From Alphaproteobacteria bacterium (GTDB lineage: Bacteria; Pseudomonadota; Alphaproteobacteria; Rhodobacterales; Rhodobacteraceae), in the NCBI GenBank assembly GCA_003331935.1, contig QOQE01000002.1, positions 1 to 64,000 of the forward strand: a stretch of DNA of 64,000 nt, read 5' to 3'. The notes beneath the pieces were generated by a model. That model did no database searches, was not told where the DNA came from, and was given only the letters and a program-made list of their open reading frames with translations. Shown here in pieces: positions 9,946 to 18,070 of this stretch. The stretch's first letter is position 1. The number at the start of each line of letters is the position of its first letter. Position numbers and translations under genes: made by a program.

Positions 9946-11202
9946 GTGATAGAGCAAAGACAGGGACTTATTGAATCCATACGGAAAAAATTTATGCACG
10001 TGGAAACTTGTCCGTTTGAGGGAGAACGGATTTTTTTTGAGAACGCCGGAGGTTCCCTAAGACTAAAATCAGTTGTTGAAACATCAGCTCTTTATGCTTC
10101 GTATCCAGATAACCAGGGAAGAGAAAACGAAGCTTCAAAAGCTTTAGTTAGATCTATTGAAAATGGTAAATCTAAGATGAGACTTTTTTTTAACGCCGAT
10201 CGTGGTGATGTTATCGTAGGTGAGAGTGGTACTGAGTTGCTTTTCAGGCTGATACGAACAGCAGCACTTGAGTTACCAAGAGGAGGAACTATGTTAAGTT
10301 CCACGCTAGAGCACCCTGCTTCCATGAGTGCAATGAAAAAGTGGGCAAAAAATACTCTTAGAAGTCATATAATAGTCGAGCATGATGACGAGCTAGGAAC
10401 AGTAGATGAAAAAGCCTATTTAAAAAAATTAACCCGTGATGTTCGAGTTGTGTCTATTGTTCATACATCCCCTGTAACTGGGATGACTGTCGATTTAGAA
10501 AAGATTACTAAAGAAGTTAGGAATGTAACGCCTGATTGCATAATTATAGTTGATGGCATTCAGCATTCCAGTCATGGCGCAATAGATGTTCAAAAATATA
10601 ATATTGATGGCTATGTGGTCTCTCCATACAAGATGTTTTCACGACACGGTTATGGAGTTGCATGGGCTTCTGACAGACTATGTGCTTTGGGTAAGGAACA
10701 ACTAGTAGGCGGTCCTTTCCAAAACTGGGAGCTAGGTACGCGAGATGCTGGTAGTTATGCGACTTTTTCAGATGTTGTAGACTATCTAGACTGGCTTGGC
10801 AGTAATTTTACAAACAGCGAAAGTGCCAGAGAAAGATTAGAAGCTTCCTCGGTAGCGATAAAAGCACATGAACAGGAGTTAGTAAATTTAGCGTTGCATG
10901 GATCTGAAAACCTAATTGGGTTAATAAAAATTGAGCAAATTGAAATTATTGGTGACTTAGCTTCGACTTCAAGAGAGGGAGTGGTGTCCTTCTATTTTAA
11001 AAATAAACCCTCCACTTTAATAGTTGAAAAGCTTAGACAACGAAAAATACGCGTCCACATTAGAAAAGATGATCATTATTGCGGAAATATACTTAGGCCT
11101 TTAAATCAGAAAGACTGCATTAGGTTTTCAATATGCCACTATAATTCAAAGGCAGAAGTAATTGAGTTTCTGAAAGCGATAAACGAAATTAGTGCTCACT
11201 AA
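9946..11202 (+). CDS. Class V (cysteine-desulfurase-like) aminotransferase family protein
   Basis: A 418-residue PLP enzyme of fold type I. The likely Schiff-base lysine is K229 in VSPYKMFS. The ring-nitrogen aspartate is D203 in IVDGIQHSSHG. The N-terminal FENAGGSLR and HTSPVTGM segments are typical of the class V/SufS-like group. The start is a GTG at 9946; an internal ATG at 9994 is an alternative. The substrate is unknown. A role in sulfuration of the molybdenum site is conceivable given the neighbours, but the sequence lacks a clear mobile cysteine loop of the NifS/SufS type, so a selenocysteine-lyase-like or isopenicillin-epimerase-like activity is equally possible. Its stop overlaps the stop of the convergent hydrolase (CTAA at 11199-11202). 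Confidence 0.8.
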   Translation: MIEQRQGLIESIRKKFMHVETCPFEGERIFFENAGGSLRLKSVVETSALYASYPDNQGRENEASKALVRSIENGKSKMRLFFNADRGDVIVGESGTELLFRLIRTAALELPRGGTMLSSTLEHPASMSAMKKWAKNTLRSHIIVEHDDELGTVDEKAYLKKLTRDVRVVSIVHTSPVTGMTVDLEKITKEVRNVTPDCIIIVDGIQHSSHGAIDVQKYNIDGYVVSPYKMFSRHGYGVAWASDRLCALGKEQLVGGPFQNWELGTRDAGSYATFSDVVDYLDWLGSNFTNSESARERLEASSVAIKAHEQELVNLALHGSENLIGLIKIEQIEIIGDLASTSREGVVSFYFKNKPSTLIVEKLRQRKIRVHIRKDDHYCGNILRPLNQKDCIRFSICHYNSKAEVIEFLKAINEISAH

Positions 11203-13208
11203 AGAACTCTTTTTATCTTGCTCTCCATTTTTTTCTTGAAGATGAGCTTCGCCTTTTCATAAGCCTCTACTCTTGCCTTAAGATAAAAATATGACTTATC
11301 TGATGTCATGCTTGAAAAAGTTTCAGTTCTAATGGACCAATCTCCTCTAGAGCGCTCTTCTGTCCAATGCGTTTCTCCTTTTGCCGATAGTGGATCATTT
11401 GGATGTATTGACCATTTTTCTCTTGCTGTGCTGCTTATAATTAAATTATTCTTAAGATCCTTATAACTACCAAAGTCATCTTCAATATCCAGGAATACCG
11501 CATCGGTAGCTTCATCAAATAGGACTTGCCTTTTATTACACGGTTTCCTAATTTCTTTCCCTTGCCACGGTTTAGAAACCACAGACTTAGGAAAAACCCA
11601 TTCGTCTGATTTAGCGCTTTGTCTTAAAGGCAAAGACAAATAACCCTCTTTTACGACTAGTTTAGCAGGATTACTTACTGGCCAGACTAAGGGCCAGTAA
11701 GCATTTGATAGAGAGAGGCGAAGTTTATTTCCCTTAGGTAATTTATATGCAATATGATCTAACTTTATCTTTACGGTGAATTCTTTCCCTAAAGAGATAT
11801 TTTTTGGACTATCGAAGGACTCACGAAACCTCAGGTTTAAAATACCATATGTTATTCTACTCGACTTACCATCAGGGAATACATCGCATAATCGAACAGC
11901 CAGTTGTCCGTTCGGCGAGTTTGCCTCGAGCGTTATTGTTAACTCAGGAGAGCCAACTATATCTTCTCCAAGGATCAAGTCGTTGGTATCAAAACAAAGT
12001 GAGAAAGCATCATCAAGACGCTGGTCTCCTGGAAGCTCTGGGCCTAACCAAATAGCACAATACTCTCCACCTTTAAGCCCACAATGCTGTGGGCTATCAA
12101 TTACGCCTAACTGGCACTTATTTTTCTTATTACTTAAAGAAAGTACATTGTTAGAACGTAAATAAAGCTTTTTGTTTTTACTTGCTTTACTTGGCCAACG
12201 ATCCTCTTTGATCCAATATCCGTCTCTAAAATTATAACTGCTTTTAGGCGGTTCACCTTTCATTACATACACTCTGTAGTCGGGATCTGTTTCACATCCA
12301 TTATCAATTTCTTTCAGCCATCTGTCCCACCATCGGATTGCTTCCTGTAAAAAACCTATCTGAGGTTTTGGTACAGCAAAGTGAGGGTATTTATGTACCC
12401 ATGGTCCAATTATCCCCTTAGCTTTTGCATTCTTGACCAGTTCTGGAACTGCATTTTTGTATGCATCTCCCCATCCCCCAATAGCTAGGATTGGAGTTTC
12501 AAGTTTAGAATAATCCTCACATACAGATCCATGTTTCCAATACTTATCTCTTCTTTGATGTTTCAACCAAATGTCTGAGAGATGGGGTTGGCTTTTCAGA
12601 CGCTCTAGCCACATCTTTTTCCATTTCTTTCCAACAATTAAGGGATCAGGTGGTCGCGAAGAATATGAAAGCATCGTAGCACCCCAGCCCAAGTTTTCAT
12701 TTAACAAGCAACCGCCCTTATAATGAATGTCATCGGTATATCTATCAACCGTTGAACATAAAGTTATTATTGCTTTTAAAGCCTTTGGTTTTCGAAAAGC
12801 CACCTGTAAGCTATTAAAGCCACCCCAACTAATTCCCATCATGCCAATGTTGCCATTACTCCATGATTGTTTACTTGCCCAATCAATTATATGTTCTGCA
12901 TCACTTAATTCTGTCTCTGTATACTCATCGAAAAGAAGTCCTTCGCTGTCTCCATTGCCTCTTAGATCTACACGCATACATACATAACCTCTTTCACAAA
13001 AGTATGGATGGGTTAAGGCGTCTCTAACGTGAGTTCCATCTCTTTTTCGATAAGGGATATATTCTAAGACTACTGGAAATCTTTCAGATTTTTTACTAAT
13101 GGGCTTCCAAATTTTAGCTGAGAGTTTAATTCCGTCTGGCATTGGTATTGCGAGATGTTCAATCTCCTCAACTTTAAAGAGCTTTTTTTTTATTGATACT
13201 TTTCCCAA
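11199..13208 (-). CDS. CocE/NonD-family serine hydrolase
   Basis: A 669-residue alpha/beta hydrolase of the X-prolyl dipeptidyl-peptidase S15/CocE group. The nucleophile is S127 in MGISWGG. An upstream DLRGNGDSEG segment is typical of the family, and a C-terminal beta-sandwich domain begins around residue 370. There is no signal peptide, so the enzyme is cytoplasmic. Family members hydrolyse esters or amides such as cocaine or acylated beta-lactam precursors. The substrate here is unknown. The gene is directly downstream of an FAD oxidoreductase with no gap, so the two are co-transcribed. Confidence 0.87.
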   Translation of the reverse strand: MGKVSIKKKLFKVEEIEHLAIPMPDGIKLSAKIWKPISKKSERFPVVLEYIPYRKRDGTHVRDALTHPYFCERGYVCMRVDLRGNGDSEGLLFDEYTETELSDAEHIIDWASKQSWSNGNIGMMGISWGGFNSLQVAFRKPKALKAIITLCSTVDRYTDDIHYKGGCLLNENLGWGATMLSYSSRPPDPLIVGKKWKKMWLERLKSQPHLSDIWLKHQRRDKYWKHGSVCEDYSKLETPILAIGGWGDAYKNAVPELVKNAKAKGIIGPWVHKYPHFAVPKPQIGFLQEAIRWWDRWLKEIDNGCETDPDYRVYVMKGEPPKSSYNFRDGYWIKEDRWPSKASKNKKLYLRSNNVLSLSNKKNKCQLGVIDSPQHCGLKGGEYCAIWLGPELPGDQRLDDAFSLCFDTNDLILGEDIVGSPELTITLEANSPNGQLAVRLCDVFPDGKSSRITYGILNLRFRESFDSPKNISLGKEFTVKIKLDHIAYKLPKGNKLRLSLSNAYWPLVWPVSNPAKLVVKEGYLSLPLRQSAKSDEWVFPKSVVSKPWQGKEIRKPCNKRQVLFDEATDAVFLDIEDDFGSYKDLKNNLIISSTAREKWSIHPNDPLSAKGETHWTEERSRGDWSIRTETFSSMTSDKSYFYLKARVEAYEKAKLIFKKKMESKIKRVL

Positions 13209-14594
13209 TTAAAAAACTCTTACATTCTGGGTGCCAAGAGCTTTTTGAACATTTAAAATATTCACACTGTTCAGAGATGTTTTAGTCTTTACTGCCTCGG
13301 CTGCAGCTACTCCTGCTCCTTGACCAGTAACTGTGCAGCAAGCCATATTTCTGGTGGCTGCATGAGCAATATTACTTCCCCCTATAGCTCTTCCAACAAC
13401 TAATAATCCTTTTATATTTTTGGGAAGTAGAGACCGATATGGAATATGCATATACCTACCTGTGGTCGGTAATACTAGAATGCCGAAGCCGTCTATGAAC
13501 TCAGGGTATATCCCAATACTGTCGTCAAACCTGCACTCATTTTCTACAGCTTCATCTGAGAGGTTGTATTCAGAATCAATCTTGTATGTATCGCGTATAC
13601 CGATTGTCATCCCAAAATTTCTTAATTTTCCTGCTGAACACCCAGGCATGTACTCCTTTAATGCAGCTATGGCCTCTAAAGCTGCTTTTCTACCCTCTAT
13701 TTCTCCTTTTGTTAAACTTTCGGGATCAGTTCCATCTATCCCATTAAGATGAACTAGATTTAAATAGGTTAGTTCACCTGAATCATGTATTGCGCCCCAC
13801 GTTCCAGAAATAGTTTGTAAATCACTATCTATCAAACCAGATTCTTTAGCCTTTTCAAATGGTTTGCGAAGGAAAGGTGAGAACATGTCATCTTCCTTAC
13901 CAGATGTTTGTACTTGCCAATTCTTGTTACTCCAGTCCCTATATTTTTGTGGACCACGTTTTATTTCGTCCATAAACTCTTCTTTATTCACACCAGACAT
14001 ATGAAACATAACGGAGGCAGATATCATGTCCTCTTTACTATTTTTGAATACTGTTACACCACTACGCCTAGCTACGTCGGCATCACCAGTTGCATCAACA
14101 ATAATTTTGCCCATAATAGCTTCTCTACCGGCTTTAGATTCGGTAATCACTCCTCTTATTTCATTACCTTCTAAAATGGGAGAGCAAAAGGCGCGATGAA
14201 GCATTGGGCGTACACCTGCTTTCAAAACAAGATTATCCGCTACTACTTTAAATCCCTCACTGTCAAGCTGATAACTTTTTGACTGAGACTCAGGGACTGC
14301 GGCATTATTTTCTATTGCTCTTTGTTCGTATTCAAAAGTTAAGCCGCCAGCTTCTATGGTTTTCTCATGGCGATACCATGCAAAGCCCTCGACTCCAACA
14401 CAAGTTATGTTGCCTCCAAAGCAACCAAATCGCTCAATAAGTATAACACTGACTCCAGCTCTGGCTGCGGCAATTGCCGCGGACAGTCCTCCTGGGCCTG
14501 AGCCAACAACTACTACATCGGCTTCTCCTACAACAGGGGTTAACCTCTCGGGCTCTCTAATTTCCATTTCAGTTCCAACTCCATCATACGGCAT
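13209..14594 (-). CDS. FAD-dependent oxidoreductase (FAD_oxidored family)
   Basis: A 461-residue flavoprotein. The N-terminal dinucleotide motif is VVVGSGPGGLSAA at about residues 29-41, followed by ERFGCFGGN. A second FAD contact is IVDATGDADVARRSG, and the C-terminal NMACCTVTGQGAGVAAA is characteristic of the PF12831 family. No membrane or export signal is seen. The substrate is unknown. It sits immediately before the CocE-type hydrolase and opposite the cox cluster, so the pair may process one small molecule, but nothing in the sequence names it. Confidence 0.85.
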   Translation of the reverse strand: MPYDGVGTEMEIREPERLTPVVGEADVVVVGSGPGGLSAAIAAARAGVSVILIERFGCFGGNITCVGVEGFAWYRHEKTIEAGGLTFEYEQRAIENNAAVPESQSKSYQLDSEGFKVVADNLVLKAGVRPMLHRAFCSPILEGNEIRGVITESKAGREAIMGKIIVDATGDADVARRSGVTVFKNSKEDMISASVMFHMSGVNKEEFMDEIKRGPQKYRDWSNKNWQVQTSGKEDDMFSPFLRKPFEKAKESGLIDSDLQTISGTWGAIHDSGELTYLNLVHLNGIDGTDPESLTKGEIEGRKAALEAIAALKEYMPGCSAGKLRNFGMTIGIRDTYKIDSEYNLSDEAVENECRFDDSIGIYPEFIDGFGILVLPTTGRYMHIPYRSLLPKNIKGLLVVGRAIGGSNIAHAATRNMACCTVTGQGAGVAAAEAVKTKTSLNSVNILNVQKALGTQNVRVF

Positions 14595-14629
14595 TGTCTA
14601 TTAAAAATATTTTTGAGGCAAAGTAATTT

Positions 14630-15412
14630 TTATTTCTTAAAAAAATAATTAAAGACATAACGCAGAATTAGAGGTGTGAGACCTAGAAGGCAGAAAATGA
14701 TTAATATTTTAGGAGACAATATTTCAGATACATGATGGATCTTATTAATTTGAGATCCAAAGTAAACATAGGCTATAGTCATCGGGGCAATACCTATCAA
14801 TGTCACAAGACCATATGGAATAACTCTAATTGGGGTAAAAGCCATAAAGACATTAACAAGATAGAATGGAAATACAGGTATCATTCTGATTGCGAACAGA
14901 TAAAAAACACCATTTTTTATAATCATTTTCTGAAAGGTATCAAAAGATGGTGTGTTTTGATTGTGCAAAAAACTTTTCAGAAAATAGCGAACAAGGATAA
15001 AACAAAATATTGCGCCAACCGTAGCAGATAAAGTTGATAATAAAGCACCCTGAAGAACGCCAAATAGTATTCCTGAAAATATAGACAGAACTGTTGCTAA
15101 CGGAATGGATGCAGAGACTATAATTACATAAAGAATGCAAAAGAAACCTCTGCATATAAATGGATATGATGAGCATGTTACCTCAATTTCGAGTTTCGCA
15201 TCCAAAAAATTTTTTAAAGATAACCCATCAAAAGAATAAAGAACCAAAGAAAAAATTATAGCCAGGGAAATGTAAGATAAAAATCGTTTCAAATTTCTCT
15301 CTTTAACTAAGATATTAGTAACCCAGTGTATTGTAAAATTACTTTTAATAAAAATAATATGTTTTAATAGAGATGTTTCATTATATTCCTGTAAAGAGGT
15401 ATATTCGGTCAT
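14630..15412 (-). CDS. TVP38/TMEM64-family (SNARE-associated/DedA-like) membrane protein
   Basis: A 260-residue polytopic membrane protein. After a short N-terminal arm there is a hydrophobic segment (LSYISLAIIFSLVLYSF), then a long hydrophobic block and the family core FSGILFGVLQGALLS and RMIPVFPFYLVN. The latter is the typical R-x-x-P-x-x-P-F loop of TVP38/DedA proteins. Relatives move lipids or polyprenyl phosphates across the membrane. The ATG at 15412 shares the palindrome CATG with the ATG of the divergent glycosyltransferase. A longer reading with ATG at 15478 would overlap that gene by 68 bases. Neither start has a strong ribosome site, so the N-terminus is uncertain. Confidence 0.82.
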   Translation of the reverse strand: MTEYTSLQEYNETSLLKHIIFIKSNFTIHWVTNILVKERNLKRFLSYISLAIIFSLVLYSFDGLSLKNFLDAKLEIEVTCSSYPFICRGFFCILYVIIVSASIPLATVLSIFSGILFGVLQGALLSTLSATVGAIFCFILVRYFLKSFLHNQNTPSFDTFQKMIIKNGVFYLFAIRMIPVFPFYLVNVFMAFTPIRVIPYGLVTLIGIAPMTIAYVYFGSQINKIHHVSEILSPKILIIFCLLGLTPLILRYVFNYFFKK

Positions 15413-16247
15413 GGAAGGCTTTAATGTTTCGGTAGTGATTCCTACATTCAATAGAGTAGATTTTGTACTCAAGGCCATTAAATCTGTTTCTAACCAGACT
15501 TTTCAACCATTAGAGATTATTTTAGTAGATAATAATTCTGATGATAACACCTTGGAAATGGTGGCGAAGCACTTTAAGACCGTAAAGATTATATTCCAGA
15601 AAAAGCAAGGTGTGAGTGCATCTAGAAATTTTGGAATACGAGAGGCTTCAGGAAATTGGATCGCTTTTTTGGACTCAGACGATCAATGGCACAAACGCAA
15701 GCTCGAAGAACAAGTAAAGAGTATTACGAACGATACGCTATCTGTTGATTTATCCCACACCAATGAAATATGGTACAGAAATAAGGTTTTCTTTAATCAA
15801 AAAGAAATTCATAAAAAACGAGGTGGTTTTATATTTGAACATTGCCTGCCACTTTGTTGCATTTCTCCAAGTAGTGTACTTATAAAAAAAAAGGTCTTTG
15901 ATGATATCGGATTTTTCGATGAATCTTTAGACGTCTGCGAAGATTATGACTTTTGGTTGCGTTTTTGTTGTAAATATCCAGTTAATTTTGTTGATCAAAA
16001 GCTTACAATTAAGAATGGTGGACATAATGACCAATTATCAAAAAAGTACTGGGGAATGGATAGATTCAGAATCCAAGCATTAGAAAATTTGTTGCAATCT
16101 TCAGTTTTAGAGGAGCGGCAGGAACAGTTAACAAAGAGTATGCTACTTAAGAAAATTGACATATTAATAGAAGGAGCAAAGAAGAGGTCCAATACAGCCA
16201 TTTACAATATGTATTTACAAAAACAAAAGCACTGGGAAGCAGAATAG
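15411..16247 (+). CDS. Family 2 glycosyltransferase
   Basis: A 278-residue GT-A-fold glycosyltransferase. It begins with VSVVIPTFNR and EIILVDNNSDDNT, then RNFGIREASGNWIAFLDSDD, with the metal- and nucleotide-sugar-binding DSDD at residues 88-91. No membrane segment is seen, so it is likely cytoplasmic or peripheral. It is the first gene of a tightly linked set: its TAG stop overlaps the GTG start of the next gene by one base. The donor and acceptor sugars are unknown. Coupling to a radical SAM enzyme and a nucleoside-phosphorylase-like protein is unusual for this family. Confidence 0.88.
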   Translation: MEGFNVSVVIPTFNRVDFVLKAIKSVSNQTFQPLEIILVDNNSDDNTLEMVAKHFKTVKIIFQKKQGVSASRNFGIREASGNWIAFLDSDDQWHKRKLEEQVKSITNDTLSVDLSHTNEIWYRNKVFFNQKEIHKKRGGFIFEHCLPLCCISPSSVLIKKKVFDDIGFFDESLDVCEDYDFWLRFCCKYPVNFVDQKLTIKNGGHNDQLSKKYWGMDRFRIQALENLLQSSVLEERQEQLTKSMLLKKIDILIEGAKKRSNTAIYNMYLQKQKHWEAE

Positions 16248-17077
16248 TGACTAATCAAAATTTTGAGGGAATGTCAGTTAGGTGGGTGATCGCATTAAAA
16301 GCTGAGGCAGAGGAGATAATAAAGAACTATGCGTTGGAGAGGGTAGCAACCAAACCTTTCCAAGTTTATAAAAATAGAGATATTGATATATGGCTTGTTC
16401 TCTCAGGGATAGGGCAAATCAATGCGGTCGCTGCTACCACTTACTTATATGTCAAAAGTGATGCATCAGATAATACGATCTGGATGAACCTTGGAATAGT
16501 TGGAAGCCGAAACTTTAAAGTTGGAGAACTAGTTCAAATAGATAAAATAACATCAAATGATTTTCCAGATAACCACTATCCTTCACCAGCAACTTTTAAA
16601 AATAATAATGTTGAACGTAGTAATTTGATAACGGTCAACAAACCTGAAGCGCTGTTCGAAAATGATGGTGTTTATGATATGGAGGGATATGCCTTTTTCA
16701 GCTTTGCAAAAAAAATTGCATCGTATGAGCTTGTCTCTGTTTTGAAAATAATTTCAGACATACCCGGAACAGATATATCAAAAATAGACAAAATTGCAGT
16801 GGAAAGACTAGTTCTTAAAAAAATGCCATTGATAGAAAAGGTCTTAGAAAATTTATTATCATTACAGGAAATTCTCCTTCTACAACAAAGAAACCCAAAC
16901 TATTTTGATGAAATCTGTCAGCAGAGGAAATTTTCCTTTAGTCAAAAGGTAACTCTAAAAAAATATTTAACCCAATGGCAGTCTAGATTTCCAATGAGAA
17001 ATCCATTAAGTGAAATTGAAAAAAAAATGACTACCTCTCAAATCTTAAAGAGATTTTCAGATAATTTGTTAAGATGA
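16247..17077 (+). CDS. Nucleoside-phosphorylase-superfamily protein
   Basis: A 276-residue protein with a PNP/MTA-nucleosidase-like N-terminal domain. Visible elements are VIALKAEAE at the N-terminus, the phosphate/sugar-site glycine loop LSGIGQINA (52-60), NLGIVGSRNFKVGELV (81-96), DMEGYA (144-149) carrying the ribose-binding glutamate, and KIISDIPG, in which D171 matches the catalytic base-contacting aspartate of nucleosidases. Residues about 180-276 form a lysine-rich helical extension absent from standard nucleosidases. The start is GTG at 16247; the ATG at 16271 is possible. The likely chemistry is cleavage of an N-glycosidic bond. The substrate could be 5'-deoxyadenosine released by the adjacent radical SAM enzyme, but this is inference. 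Confidence 0.75.
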   Translation: MTNQNFEGMSVRWVIALKAEAEEIIKNYALERVATKPFQVYKNRDIDIWLVLSGIGQINAVAATTYLYVKSDASDNTIWMNLGIVGSRNFKVGELVQIDKITSNDFPDNHYPSPATFKNNNVERSNLITVNKPEALFENDGVYDMEGYAFFSFAKKIASYELVSVLKIISDIPGTDISKIDKIAVERLVLKKMPLIEKVLENLLSLQEILLLQQRNPNYFDEICQQRKFSFSQKVTLKKYLTQWQSRFPMRNPLSEIEKKMTTSQILKRFSDNLLR

Positions 17078-17080
17078 ACT

Positions 17081-18070
17081 ATGGTTGATACTATTTATGC
17101 AGAAGACGAAATAATAGGTACAAAAAAAGCACAAGAAATTATTTCAAAGTTTAGACATGCAAAAGTTATTAGTATTAAAAGGTTTGGCGAAGTATTTAAT
17201 CCATCTAACCAAAACTTCAGAATTCAGAAAATAAATCCTGCTCTTATTCTTGCAAGAAAACAAAAAGGGTTTGTTCTCAATGCGCCAGAGGGATTTGGGA
17301 TTAGAGATCAAGATAATTATTATTTTTCTCATATGTACAACTGTTTATACGACTGCTCTTATTGTTTTTTGCAAGGCATGTATAATTCAGCAAATTACTT
17401 GGTATTTGTAAATTTTGACGATTATAAGAATGAGATTGAGAAAATTATTGGCAAGGATAAAGAGAAGGAAATGACCTTTTTTACGGGCTATGATTGTGAC
17501 TCTCTAGCTATGGAACCAATAACTAATTTTCTAAGCGATTTTATTCCTTTTTTTCGTCGGTATAAGAATGCTTTATTTGAAATAAGAACGAAAAGTATCA
17601 ATAACACGGTTTTTAGAAAGCATGACGCATTAACCAACTGTATTGTAGCGTATAGTCTTATGCCGGAGACATTAGCACAAACTTTGGATAAAAAAGCGCC
17701 ATCAGTATCTGCCCGAATTAAAAATATAAAATATATAGCAAATAAGGGATGGAGGATAGGATTGAGGTTTGATCCATTGATATATTGTAATAACTGGAAG
17801 GCTCAATACTCTGAGTTATTTGCAAATATTTTTAAAGAAATCAAAGAGGAAAGCATTCATTCAGTGTCTCTTGGCTCATTGAGATTTCCTAAAAGTTTCT
17901 TTAATAAATTACTTCAATATTATCCAAATAGCGAAGAATTTTCATTTTTAAGATCAAACGATAAAGGGATCATTTCTTATGATCAATCTATAGAAAATGA
18001 GATGAATGAATACTGTCGATTAGAGCTTATGAAGTATAGTGACGCTAGAAAGTTCTTTTCTTGTGGCTGA
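17081..18070 (+). CDS. Spore photoproduct lyase-like radical SAM protein
   Basis: A 329-residue radical SAM enzyme. The [4Fe-4S] ligands are C88, C92 and C95 in CLYDCSYC (C-x3-C-x2-C). The following residues (FLQ, then VFVNFDD) match spore photoproduct lyase. C139 in YDCDS falls 51 residues after C88, matching the hydrogen-donor cysteine (C141 with C91 in Bacillus subtilis SplB), and the nearby serine S141 is also kept. The tyrosine after the third cluster cysteine is replaced by F96. Y94 before it is kept. SplB reverses the 5-thyminyl-dihydrothymine lesion in spore DNA. No sporulation genes are seen here, so the substrate may be another lesion or another molecule altogether. The gene follows its neighbour by three bases. 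Confidence 0.85.
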   Translation: MVDTIYAEDEIIGTKKAQEIISKFRHAKVISIKRFGEVFNPSNQNFRIQKINPALILARKQKGFVLNAPEGFGIRDQDNYYFSHMYNCLYDCSYCFLQGMYNSANYLVFVNFDDYKNEIEKIIGKDKEKEMTFFTGYDCDSLAMEPITNFLSDFIPFFRRYKNALFEIRTKSINNTVFRKHDALTNCIVAYSLMPETLAQTLDKKAPSVSARIKNIKYIANKGWRIGLRFDPLIYCNNWKAQYSELFANIFKEIKEESIHSVSLGSLRFPKSFFNKLLQYYPNSEEFSFLRSNDKGIISYDQSIENEMNEYCRLELMKYSDARKFFSCG

